A stretch of DNA of 64,000 nt from Albimonas donghaensis. Its GTDB lineage: Bacteria; Pseudomonadota; Alphaproteobacteria; Rhodobacterales; Rhodobacteraceae. The number at the start of each line of letters is the position of its first letter. Positions within the stretch are counted from its first letter, which is position 1. Below, piece by piece: positions 1 through 8,024 of the stretch. The stretch lies in the NCBI RefSeq assembly GCF_900106695.1, contig NZ_FNMZ01000009.1, positions 62,001 to 126,000 on the forward strand, written 5' to 3'. The position numbers were made by a program, and so were the translations under genes. Under the pieces are notes generated by a model that was not told the origin of the DNA, made no database searches, and saw nothing but the letters and a program-made list of their open reading frames with translations.

Positions 1-24
1 AAGGCGGAGGCCGCCACGGCCTGA
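1..24 (+). CDS. 3' end of an upstream gene (partial)
   Basis: The first 24 bases read as seven codons (KAEAATA) and a TGA stop, followed closely by a strong hairpin terminator. This fits the tail of a plus-strand gene that starts outside the window. Seven residues are too few to identify the product, and the reading frame itself is inferred from the terminator that follows. Confidence 0.3.
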   Translation, partial: KAEAATA

Positions 25-52
25 TCCGACCGCCCTTTTCGGCGCCGTAACG

Positions 53-83
53 CGGCCCCGCCCCTTCCGGGCGGGGCCGTTTT
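53..83 (+). terminator. Rho-independent terminator
   Basis: A perfect 11-bp inverted repeat (53-63 with 69-79) has a five-base loop and is followed directly by four T at 80-83. It separates the gene ending at 24 from mtgA. Confidence 0.75.
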
Positions 84-227
84 CGTTGCGGGACGCGGGG
101 GGGCGCCGAAGGGGGCTGGGGCCACTGGACCGGGAACGCCGCGGGCGCCGTGGCGGGGGCGCGCGGCCGCGGCGTCGCGGGCGCCGGCGCGGCTTGCCTC
201 CCGGCGGGGGGACGCTAGGGTCCGGCC

Positions 228-962
228 ATGGCTCTCCGCAAACGCCGCAAGTCCGCCCCTCCGCCCCGACGCCGCGGCCCCTTGCGCCGGCTGGCCCGCG
301 GGATTCTGCAGGCCGTGCTGCTGGCCGGCGCTGTGGCCGTGGCCTGGGTGGCGCTCTACCGCGTGGTTCCGCCCCCCACCACCTTCCTGATCGAGAGCGA
401 GCGCCTGCGGCTGGGCGGCATCCGCCGCGACGCGCTGGATTTCGACGCCCTGCCCGACCTGGTGCGGCTCGCCTTTCCGGCCGCCGAGGACGCGCGTTTC
501 TGCACCCATCACGGGCTCGACGCCGAAGCGATCCGCGCCGCCTTCGAAGCCAATGCCGAGGGCAAGCGCCTGCGCGGCGGCTCCACCATCAGCCAGCAGG
601 TGGCGAAGAACGCCTTCCTCTGGCCGGGGCGCAACTGGCTGCGCAAGGGGCTGGAGACCGGGTTCGCCCTGCTGGCGGAGACGCTGTGGCCCAAGCGGCG
701 GATGCTGGAGATCTACCTGAACGTGGCCGAGATGGGCGAAGGCGTGTTCGGCCTGGAGGCCGCGGCGCAGACCCATTTCGGGGTGAGCGCGGGCCGGCTG
801 TCGGCCCGCCAGGCGGCGCTGATCGCGGCCGCCCTGCCCAACCCGAAGGAGCGCGACCCGGCCCGGCCCTCGGGCGCGCAGGCGCGTCGGGCCGCGCAGA
901 TCGTGCAGGGGGCGGAGACGCTGCGCGCCAACGGTGCCGGGGCCTGCGTGCTGGACGGCTGA
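228..962 (+). CDS. mtgA: Monofunctional biosynthetic peptidoglycan transglycosylase
   Basis: The 244-residue product is a GT51 glycosyltransferase that polymerises lipid II into glycan strands at the outer face of the inner membrane. An Arg/Lys-rich N-terminus (residues 2-25) is followed by one hydrophobic segment (about 26-47), giving a membrane-anchored catalytic domain. GT51 motifs are present: EDARFCTHHG carrying the catalytic Glu, RGGSTISQQVAKN, and EIYLNVAEMG. Length and architecture fit MtgA, with no transpeptidase domain. The Shine-Dalgarno sequence before the ATG at 228 is weak. It is preceded by a terminator, so it probably has its own promoter. Confidence 0.93.
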   Translation: MALRKRRKSAPPPRRRGPLRRLARGILQAVLLAGAVAVAWVALYRVVPPPTTFLIESERLRLGGIRRDALDFDALPDLVRLAFPAAEDARFCTHHGLDAEAIRAAFEANAEGKRLRGGSTISQQVAKNAFLWPGRNWLRKGLETGFALLAETLWPKRRMLEIYLNVAEMGEGVFGLEAAAQTHFGVSAGRLSARQAALIAAALPNPKERDPARPSGAQARRAAQIVQGAETLRANGAGACVLDG

Positions 963-1189
963 ACGGCGGGCGCGCCCGGGCGCAGGCCCATGCCCGGGGA
1001 TAGGGCGCGGATGTCGGCCATGGCGGACGGGACGGACGCGACGGGGCGGGCGGATGAGGCGCGCGGATGAGGCGCCGCATCGCGGGAACCGGCCCCGCGG
1101 CTCCCCGCCCCGGTTGCATCGGCACGCGCGAAAGACGAGGGTCTCGCGCATCCTGAACCGCTCCTCCTCCGGAAGACACCGACCCGATC

Positions 1190-1870
1190 ATGCGCCGACT
1201 GCACCATATCGTCCTCTCGCCCTACGCCCGAAAAGTCCGCCTGGCGCTCGCCGAAAAGCGGGTGGAGGTGGAACTGATCGAGGAGACCCCCTGGACCCGC
1301 GAACTGCCGTTCCTGCGGCTGAACCCGGCGGCGACGGTGCCGGTCTTCGTGGACGATCCGGGGCATGGGGGGGCGGTGGTCGCCGACAGCGCGGCGATCT
1401 GCGAATATCTGGAGGAGACGCGCCCCGAGCCGCCGCTGCTGGCCGGCGATGCGCGGCAGCGGGCCGAGATCCGGCGGCTGGTGGCCTGGTTCGACGACAA
1501 GATGATGCGCGAGGTCACCGCCAACCTGGTCGAGGAGCGGGTGATGAAGAAGGTGCGCGGCGGCGGGCATCCGGATTCCGGGCGGATCCGGGCCGGGTCG
1601 CGCAACCTGGTGACGCATCTGGAATATATCGGCTGGCTGGCGGATCAGCGGCGCTGGCTGGCGGGGGACGCGATCAGCCTGGCGGATTTCGCGGCGGCGG
1701 CGCATCTGAGCTGCCTCGACTATATCGATTATGTGCGCTGGGAGGCGGCGCCGGCCGCGGCGAAGGACTGGTATCAGCGGATCAAGTCGCGGCCGGCCTT
1801 CCGCACGCTGCTCGCCGATCACCTGCCCGGCTTCCCGCCGCCCGAGCACTACGCCGACCTGGATTTCTGA
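1190..1870 (+). CDS. Glutathione S-transferase family protein
   Basis: The 226-residue protein has a thioredoxin-like N-terminal domain (start MRRLHHIVLSPYARKVRLAL; NPAATVPVF and DSAAICEYLEE motifs) and an all-helical C-terminal domain with the ISLADFAAAAHLSCLDYIDY segment. This is the cytosolic GST fold. The N-terminal active-site position is SPYARK, so a Ser-type mechanism is possible. The natural substrate is not predictable. It stands alone, downstream of mtgA by about 230 bases, and upstream of queG. Confidence 0.85.
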   Translation: MRRLHHIVLSPYARKVRLALAEKRVEVELIEETPWTRELPFLRLNPAATVPVFVDDPGHGGAVVADSAAICEYLEETRPEPPLLAGDARQRAEIRRLVAWFDDKMMREVTANLVEERVMKKVRGGGHPDSGRIRAGSRNLVTHLEYIGWLADQRRWLAGDAISLADFAAAAHLSCLDYIDYVRWEAAPAAAKDWYQRIKSRPAFRTLLADHLPGFPPPEHYADLDF

Positions 1871-2230
1871 TGCCGGGGCGCGGGAGCGCCGCGTAGAGGG
1901 CCCGCGCGCAGCAACGGTCCGCCCGCGGCGCGCGGCGGGGCGGGCGCCCGGCCTCGCCGTCTCGGGCGGCGCGGTCGCAAACAGGAGGGCCGGGGGGTGT
2001 GTTTCCCCAGGCGCGCCGCCCGCGGCCCTCGCCCCCCGCGCCGAGGGTTCCAGCGCGCCGCGGCGCCCGGTTTCGGCCCTCGGGACCTCGGGCGGCGCGC
2101 CTCCGGGCCCCGTCCGCGCGTCATATCCGATTCCGCGCATACCGCATTGCGGCATCCCCCGCGCGGGACTAGCCTGCCCCACCTCGCGCCCCGCCGCACC
2201 GGCGACGGCGCCGCAACGCGGAGGCGCGCC
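1871..2230. other. Intergenic stretch, GST to queG
   Basis: About 360 G+C-rich bases with no gene I can support. The open frame that continues upstream of queG to a GTG at 1997 encodes low-complexity Arg/Pro/Gly-rich sequence unlike any QueG N-terminus, so I treat it as leader DNA. Confidence 0.5.
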
Positions 2231-3385
2231 ATCCCCCTCGATCCCGCCCAGCTCAAGACCCGCCTCGCCGAGGCCGCCCGCGCCGAGGGCTTCGCCGCCA
2301 TGGGCGTGTGCCGCCCCGACGCCATCCCCGAGGCCGCCCCGCGCCTCGCCCGCTTTCTGGAGGCAGGGCGGCATGGCGACATGGGCTGGATGGAGGCGCG
2401 GTCGCATTGGCGCGGCGATCCCACGACGCTGTGGCCCGAGGCGCGTTCCGTGATCATGCTGGCCGAGGCCTATACGCCGGCCGAAGACCCGCTGGCGCTG
2501 CTGGAGATGCCGGACCGGGCCTCGGTTTCGGTCTATGCGCGGGGGCCGGACTATCACGACCGGGTGAAGAAGCGGCTGAAGCGGCTGGCCGGGGCCTTCC
2601 TGGCCGAGGCCGGGCCGGAAACCGGCGTCAAGGTTTTCGTCGACACGGCCCCGGTGATGGAAAAGCCGCTGGCGCAGGCCGCGGGGCTGGGCTGGCAGGG
2701 CAAGCATACAAACCTGCTGGGGCGCGAGATCGGCAACTGGGTGTTTCTCGGGGCGATCTTCACCACCGCCGAACTGCCCGCCGACGCGCCGGAGGTTTCG
2801 CATTGCGGGACCTGCCGCAAATGTCTCGACATCTGCCCGACGCAGGCCTTTCCCGCGCCCTATCAGCTGGATGCGACGCGCTGCATCTCCTACCTGACCA
2901 TCGAGCTGAAGGGGCCGATCCCGCGGGAATTCCGGCCGCTGATCGGCAACCGCATCTATGGCTGCGACGATTGCCTGGCGGTGTGCCCGTGGAACAAGTT
3001 CGCGGCGGAGGCCTCGGGGGCGCTGTATCAGAGCCGGGTGGAGCTGAACCGCCCGCGGCTGACCGACTTCGCGGCATTGGACGAGGCCGGGTTCCGGGAA
3101 GTGTTCGCAGGCTCGCCGATCAAGCGGATCGGACATGCGCGGTTCCTGCGTAACGTTCTGATCGCGATGGGAAATTCGGGGGTGTCCGAGTTGATCCCTT
3201 GGGTCGAGGCGCGGATCGACGACCCCGCCCCCCTGGTGCGGGGGACCGCGGTCTGGGCCCTGTCCCGGCTGGCGCCGGGGAGGCTGGCGGCGCGGGCTCC
3301 GGCGAGGCCCGATCCCGACCCGCAGGTCGCCGAGGAATGGCGACTGGCGCTGGCCGAGACCGGCGGCGCGGCGCGCCGCGCCTGA
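2231..3385 (+). CDS. queG: Epoxyqueuosine reductase
   Basis: QueG performs the last step of queuosine synthesis, reducing epoxyqueuosine to queuosine in tRNA with cobalamin and two [4Fe-4S] clusters. The ferredoxin cysteines are clear: [12 protein letters not shown] near residue 192 and [10 protein letters not shown] near 245. The conserved [15 protein letters not shown] and [10 protein letters not shown] segments and a HEAT-like C-terminus are present. Homology begins around [14 protein letters not shown]. The only start just upstream is ATC at 2231, seven bases after GGAGG (2219-2223), giving 384 residues, the usual length. The next in-frame ATG (2300) is too late, and GTG at 1997 adds 78 unrelated residues. 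Function is certain; the start is not. Confidence 0.9.
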   Translation: MPLDPAQLKTRLAEAARAEGFAAMGVCRPDAIPEAAPRLARFLEAGRHGDMGWMEARSHWRGDPTTLWPEARSVIMLAEAYTPAEDPLALLEMPDRASVSVYARGPDYHDRVKKRLKRLAGAFLAEAGPETGVKVFVDTAPVMEKPLAQAAGLGWQGKHTNLLGREIGNWVFLGAIFTTAELPADAPEVSHCGTCRKCLDICPTQAFPAPYQLDATRCISYLTIELKGPIPREFRPLIGNRIYGCDDCLAVCPWNKFAAEASGALYQSRVELNRPRLTDFAALDEAGFREVFAGSPIKRIGHARFLRNVLIAMGNSGVSELIPWVEARIDDPAPLVRGTAVWALSRLAPGRLAARAPARPDPDPQVAEEWRLALAETGGAARRA

Positions 3386-3451
3386 CGGCCGCCGCTCGGG
3401 GCCGGCTCAGTCCCCGCCCACTCGGTCCCGGCCACTCGGTCCCCGCCCCCT

Positions 3452-4363
3452 TCAGTCCCCGCCCAGTTCCATCTGTTGAAGGGTGAGCCGGGCCTCCTCC
3501 CCCACCGGGCCGTCGCGATCGAGATCGACGGCCTTGAGCAGCGCCTCGCGCGCCTCGGGCTTGCGGCCCAGCGCGGCCTGGGCGGCGCCGGCCTCCAGCC
3601 AGGCGTCGGGGGCCTCGGGGGCGAGACGGGCGGCGGTCTCGGCATCGGTCAGGGCGGCCTCGGGCTCTCCGGCCTCACGGCGCAGGCGGGCGCGCAGCAG
3701 GAGCGCGGAGACGTCCTGCGGCGCTTCCTCCAGCACGGCGTCGAGCGGGGCGAGGGCCTCCGCGCCGCGCCCCAGCGCGGCCAGCGCCTCGGCCTTGTCC
3801 CGCAGCAGGAGGGCGGCGCCGGGCTCCATCGCCAGACCGGCCTCGGCGGAGTTCAGGGCCGCTTCGGGCTGGTCGTCGCGCAGCCAGAAGCCCGCGGCGG
3901 CCTGATGCAGGGCGGCGGCGGCGGAGCCGGCGGACACGGCGGCGAGGTCGAGCCGCAGGGCGGCGGCCCCGAGCGCGCCTATCGCCTCCAGCGCCAGCGA
4001 TTCGCAGACCGCGGCGGGGACGCCGCCGCCGAAGCGGAACCAGCGGCGGGCGGCCTCGGCGGCCTCCTGCGGGTCCCGTTCGACCAGCGCGAGGCAGGCG
4101 TCGGGGTCGAGCGCGTCGGCGCCGGCGATCGGGGCCCCGGCGATCGGGGCGTTGTCGGCGGGGGCAGGCGCAGGCGCGGGCGCGGCTTCGGGCGAGGGCG
4201 GCGCTGCGGCGGGCGGCGGGGGCGGCGGCGGGGCTGTGCGGGGGGCGCCGGTCTGCGCATGGGCTGGGCCGAAGACCGCGAGGACGGCGGCGAAACCGAG
4301 CGTCAGTCCGAAGGTCGGTCCGAGCGTGATCGGGGCTCGCACGCGGAGCGGGGCGCATCGCAT
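3452..4363 (-). CDS. Secreted tetratricopeptide-repeat protein
   Basis: About 303 residues from the ATG at 4363, which has GGAGG ten bases upstream; an ATG at 4402 is less likely. A signal peptide (hydrophobic stretch ending AHAQ) leads into a Pro/Ala-rich linker, then at least three TPR-type helical hairpins in the C-terminal half (segments with ALNSAEAGLAMEPG, EALAPLDAVLEEAP, ALTDAETAARLAPE). It is probably a periplasmic protein-protein interaction module. It is convergent with queG and divergent from the epimerase at 4422, from which it is 58 bases away. Specific role unknown. Confidence 0.75.
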   Translation of the reverse strand: MRCAPLRVRAPITLGPTFGLTLGFAAVLAVFGPAHAQTGAPRTAPPPPPPPAAAPPSPEAAPAPAPAPADNAPIAGAPIAGADALDPDACLALVERDPQEAAEAARRWFRFGGGVPAAVCESLALEAIGALGAAALRLDLAAVSAGSAAAALHQAAAGFWLRDDQPEAALNSAEAGLAMEPGAALLLRDKAEALAALGRGAEALAPLDAVLEEAPQDVSALLLRARLRREAGEPEAALTDAETAARLAPEAPDAWLEAGAAQAALGRKPEAREALLKAVDLDRDGPVGEEARLTLQQMELGGD

Positions 4364-4421
4364 CGGGGGGAAACCTCCGTTACATCCGGGACGGCGCGAC
4401 ACCTACACCGGAGACCCTGCC

Positions 4422-5351
4422 ATGCCCACCCTGCCCGGCTCCACCCGACCCAAACCCACCCTACTCAGCCTCGGCCACGGCTATTCGGCCCGACGGCTGG
4501 CCCGCGACCTGGTGGCGGAGGGCTGGCGGGTGATCGGGACCACCCGCTCGGCGGAGAAGGCCGAGGCGCTGCGGGGCGAAGGGGTGGAGCCGCTGGTCTG
4601 GCCCCCGGAAGCGGCGGGAGAGGACGCGGGGGGAGAGGACGCGGGGGCGGCGATCCGCCCGGCGCTGGAGGCGGCGAGCCATCTGCTGATCTCGGCCGGG
4701 CCGGACGCGCAGGGCGACCCGGTGCTGCGCGCGGCGGGGGCGGAGATCGCGGCGCGGGCGGAGGGGTTCGACTGGGTGGGCTACCTGTCGACCACCGGGG
4801 TCTACGGGGATCGCGGCGGCGCATGGATCGACGAGACGGCGACGCGCGCCCCCTCCACCCGCCGCGGGACCTGGCGGATGGCGGCCGAGGACGCGTGGCT
4901 GGCGCTGCATCGCGACCACGGGCTGCCGGTGCACCTGTTCCGGCTGGCGGGGATCTACGGGCCGGGCCGCGGGCCGTTCGAGAAGGTGCGTCGCGGAACG
5001 GCGCGGCGGGTGGTGAAGCCGGGGCAGGTGTTCTCGCGCATCCATGTGGATGACATCGCGGCGGTGCTGCGGGCCTCGATGGCGCGGCCGGCGCCGGGGC
5101 GGGCCTACAATGTGTGCGACGACGCGCCGGCCCCGCCGCAGGACGTGATCGCCGAGGCGGCGCGGCTGCTGGGCCTGCCGGTCCCGCCCGAGATCGCCTT
5201 CGAGGACGCCGAGATGACCCCGATGGCGCGCAGCTTCTACGCCGAGAGCAAGCGCACCTCCAACGCCCGCATCCGCGAGGAGCTGGGCGTGGACCTGCGC
5301 CACCCGGATTACCGGAGCGGGCTGCGGTCGCTGCTGGACGAAGCCGGCTGA
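4422..5351 (+). CDS. SDR family NAD-dependent epimerase/oxidoreductase (YeeZ-like)
   Basis: The 309-residue protein is an extended short-chain dehydrogenase/reductase. A dinucleotide-binding start (LLSLGHGYSARRLARDL) is a YeeZ-type variant of GxxGxxG. STTGVYGDRGG and FRLAGIYGPGRGPFEK are typical of nucleotide-sugar epimerase relatives, and a YNVCDDAPAPPQDV segment lies near the C-terminus. The substrate is unknown. The ATG at 4422 has GGAG upstream, and longer upstream reading is Gly/Ala low complexity lying over the divergent TPR gene, so it is excluded. Confidence 0.8.
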   Translation: MPTLPGSTRPKPTLLSLGHGYSARRLARDLVAEGWRVIGTTRSAEKAEALRGEGVEPLVWPPEAAGEDAGGEDAGAAIRPALEAASHLLISAGPDAQGDPVLRAAGAEIAARAEGFDWVGYLSTTGVYGDRGGAWIDETATRAPSTRRGTWRMAAEDAWLALHRDHGLPVHLFRLAGIYGPGRGPFEKVRRGTARRVVKPGQVFSRIHVDDIAAVLRASMARPAPGRAYNVCDDAPAPPQDVIAEAARLLGLPVPPEIAFEDAEMTPMARSFYAESKRTSNARIREELGVDLRHPDYRSGLRSLLDEAG

Positions 5352-5435
5352 GGGTTTCGCGCCGCCGGGCCGGCGTCGGGCGGGGCCCGCGAAAGGCGGG
5401 GACGGGAGGGTGCGGCGCGGCGGATAGGGAGGGAT

Positions 5436-5453
5436 GGCGGGTTCGCACCCGCC
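5436..5453. terminator. Hairpin between convergent genes, possibly a dispersed palindrome
   Basis: A 7-bp perfect stem (5436-5442 with 5447-5453, loop TCGC) lies between the epimerase and ygfZ and touches the ygfZ stop codon at 5454. It could terminate both genes. The surrounding sequence resembles G+C-rich palindromes that recur between genes in some proteobacteria, but recurrence cannot be tested in one window. Confidence 0.4.
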
Positions 5454-6305
5454 CTACGGGTCGGGGTCCTCGATGACCGCAAGGCGCGCCTCGCCGGCGG
5501 TGAGGGGGCCGGAGGCGCGGTCGACGCGGAGCATCGCCAGACCCTCGCCCCCCGAAACGATCCCGAGCTGACCGGCGACGCGGCCGGACTCGGTCACGAT
5601 CTCGGCGCCCGGCGCGGGGGGCTCGCCGGTGACGGCGACGCGCATCAGGCGGCGGCGCAGCTCGGTCTTGTGCTTCATGCGGGCGACGATCTCCTGGCCC
5701 ACATAGCAGCCCTTGCGGAAGTCGACGCCGTGCAGACGCTCGAACCCGGCTTCGAGGATGTAGCTGTCGGGGCCGAGTTCGGCCCCCGCCTCGGGCGCGC
5801 GTACGGCGATGCGCAGCGCGTCATAGGCGCCTTCGGGGGCGGGGGCGGCGCCGGTGGCGGCGAGGGCCGCGGCCGGGTCCGGCGCGTAGAGCCGCCAGCC
5901 CAGCGCCGGGTCGCGGGGGTCGCGGACCAGGAGGGCGCCGGCCGGGGTCTGGGGCGGGGTCTGGGGCGGCGCGTCGCCCCAGAGCAGGGCCGCGTCGAGG
6001 CCGGCGGCCGTGATCTCGATCTTGCGGCGCAGGCGGTAGAGGGCGAGGCGCTTGGCCAGTTCGCCTCCATGCGCCAGCGGGGCGTCGACGAGCAGGGCGG
6101 GGACGTCGGGGTCGCGGCCGTCCTCGATCACGAAGAAATCCGAGAGATACTTGCCCTGGGGAGTGAGCAGGGCGGCCCAGACGGCGGTGTCGCCGCGGGC
6201 GCGGGAGACGTCGTTGGTCACGAGATCCTGGAGGAAGTCCCGCGCCTCCTCCCCCGCGAGGCGCAGCACGGCGCGCGCCGTCGTCATGCCTGTCAGACCG
6301 GTCAT
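5454..6305 (-). CDS. ygfZ: tRNA-modifying/Fe-S-assembly folate-binding protein YgfZ
   Basis: The 283-residue protein belongs to the YgfZ/GcvT-like family, which binds tetrahydrofolate and supports assembly or repair of certain Fe-S enzymes, including tRNA-modifying ones. The family signature KGCYVGQE with its essential Cys is at about residues 197-204. The N-terminal AGEEARDFLQDLVTNDV and PQGKYLSDFFV segments match as well. GGAGG lies five bases before the ATG at 6305, supporting this start over Met7. The gene is convergent with the epimerase. Confidence 0.9.
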   Translation of the reverse strand: MTGLTGMTTARAVLRLAGEEARDFLQDLVTNDVSRARGDTAVWAALLTPQGKYLSDFFVIEDGRDPDVPALLVDAPLAHGGELAKRLALYRLRRKIEITAAGLDAALLWGDAPPQTPPQTPAGALLVRDPRDPALGWRLYAPDPAAALAATGAAPAPEGAYDALRIAVRAPEAGAELGPDSYILEAGFERLHGVDFRKGCYVGQEIVARMKHKTELRRRLMRVAVTGEPPAPGAEIVTESGRVAGQLGIVSGGEGLAMLRVDRASGPLTAGEARLAVIEDPDP

Positions 6306-6686
6306 CGGTTCCTCCGTCTGGTCGCCTGTGGGGGCAACATAGGGGCGGGCGGGCCGGGCTGCGAGGGGGGCCGCGCGACACAGGGCGCGAAGGTGGCCGC
6401 GGGGGCGCCCGCGCGGCGCTGGATCCGGGGCGCGGGTGGCGAGGGGCGCGGGTGGCGAGGGGGCGCGAGGCGGGAAGGGGGCGGGAAGGGGGCGGCCTTC
6501 GCCCGGCCTCCGCCGACCCGGCGGTCAGGGAGGCGCAGGGCGGACGCAGGTCCGCGCGCGACCCGGCCTCAGGCGCGTCCCTCCCGGCCGCCCGGTCGAA
6601 TTGCGACGAGGCGGGCGGGATTCGGCGTCGCCTCCGCCCGCCGCCGCTGCTAAACCGCGAGGCGTCCCGAACCGATGGAGCCCGCC
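6306..6686. other. Divergent intergenic region with a tandem duplication
   Basis: About 380 bases separate divergent ygfZ and the dihydroorotase gene, so both promoters should lie here, though I cannot point to convincing -35/-10 boxes. A 16-bp unit is tandemly duplicated at 6427-6442 and 6443-6458, followed by a shorter G-rich repetition to about 6490. Confidence 0.5.
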
Positions 6687-8024
6687 ATGTCCGCCGCCAA
6701 AGCCCCCGACCTGATCCTCAAGAACGGCACGGTGGCCAATCACGACGGGATCGGACTGGCCGACATCGCGGTCACCGACGGCAAGATCACCGATATCGGC
6801 GACCTGTCGGGCGTGGACGCCGGCGAGGTGATCGACTGCGCCGGCCTGCATATCCTGCCCGGCGTCATCGACAGCCAGGTGCATTTCCGCGAACCGGGCG
6901 CCGAGGCCAAGGAGGACCTGGAGACCGGGGCCGCCGCCGCCGCCATGGGCGGCGTGACCTGCGTCTTCGAGATGCCCAACACCAACCCGACCACCACCAC
7001 CTACGAAGCGCTGGCCGACAAGGTGGCCCGCGGCCGCGACCGCATGGCGGTGGATTTCGCCTTCTGGTTCGGCGCCGCGGCCGAGAACGTGGACCTGCTG
7101 GCCGAGGCCGAGTGGCTGGAGGGCTGCGCCGGCATCAAGATGTTCATGGGATCGTCCACCGGCACCCTGCTGGTCGACGCCGACGAACATGTCGCGCGCG
7201 TGCTGGCCAATGGCCGCCGCCGCGTCGCCGTGCATTCGGAGGAGGAAACCCGGCTGGAGGAGCGCAAGGGCCTGCGGGTTCCGGGCGATCCGTCCTCCCA
7301 CCCGGTCTGGCGCGACGCGACCGCGGCGCTGATGTGCACCACCCGCCTGATCCGCCATGCGCGCGAGCAGAACCGGCGGGTGCATGTCCTGCATATCTCG
7401 ACCGCGGACGAATTCCCGATCCTCCAGGCCAACAAGGACCTGATCACCTGCGAGGCGACGCCCCATCACCTGAGCCTGAACGCCGACGACTACGCCCGGC
7501 TGGGGACCCTGTTGCAGATGAACCCGCCGGTTCGCGACGCCTCCCACCAGGCGGCGATCTGGGACGGGCTGCGGCGCGGCGTGATCGACGTGCTCGGCTC
7601 CGACCACGCGCCGCATGAGCTGGAGGCGAAGGCGAAGGAATACCCGGCCAGCCCCTCGGGGATGCCCGGCGTGCAGACGCTGGCGCCGATGATGCTGGAT
7701 CACGTCGCCAGGGGGCGGCTGAGCCTGGCGCGGTTCGTCGACCTGACCTCGGCCGGACCGCAGCGGATCTTCGGGATCGCCGGCAAGGGCCGGATCGCGG
7801 CGGGCTATGACGCGGATTTCACCGTCGTGGACCTGAAGGCGCGGCGGGAGATCCGCAACGACTGGATCGCCTCGCGCTGCGGCTGGACGCCCTATGACGG
7901 GACCTGGGTGCAGGGCTGGGTGACGGGCACGGTGATCCGCGGGCGCCGGGTGATGTGGGAGGACGAGCTCGTGACCCCCCGCGGCGGCGCGCCGGTGAAG
8001 TTCTGCGAAGGCCATACGGGATGA
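6687..8024 (+). CDS. pyrC: Dihydroorotase-family amidohydrolase
   Basis: The 445-residue protein belongs to the class I dihydroorotase/allantoinase family, which closes carbamoyl-aspartate to dihydroorotate in pyrimidine synthesis. Supporting motifs are GVIDSQVHFREPG (about 59-71), GGVTCVFEMPNTNP, GIKMFMG with the probable carboxylated Lys151, HVLHISTADE, CEATPHHLSL and GSDHAPH. The first metal-binding His of the usual HxH pair is Gln64 here (QVH). The ATG at 6687 has GGAG seven bases upstream; an ATG at 6675 is also possible. Its stop overlaps the next gene's start (ATGA). Other amidohydrolase activities are possible. Confidence 0.85.
   Translation: MSAAKAPDLILKNGTVANHDGIGLADIAVTDGKITDIGDLSGVDAGEVIDCAGLHILPGVIDSQVHFREPGAEAKEDLETGAAAAAMGGVTCVFEMPNTNPTTTTYEALADKVARGRDRMAVDFAFWFGAAAENVDLLAEAEWLEGCAGIKMFMGSSTGTLLVDADEHVARVLANGRRRVAVHSEEETRLEERKGLRVPGDPSSHPVWRDATAALMCTTRLIRHAREQNRRVHVLHISTADEFPILQANKDLITCEATPHHLSLNADDYARLGTLLQMNPPVRDASHQAAIWDGLRRGVIDVLGSDHAPHELEAKAKEYPASPSGMPGVQTLAPMMLDHVARGRLSLARFVDLTSAGPQRIFGIAGKGRIAAGYDADFTVVDLKARREIRNDWIASRCGWTPYDGTWVQGWVTGTVIRGRRVMWEDELVTPRGGAPVKFCEGHTG

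Noticed and set aside
4402-4402. ATG at 4402 as start of the TPR protein
   Set aside because: The ATG at 4363 has GGAGG and places the charged signal-peptide start directly before the hydrophobic core.
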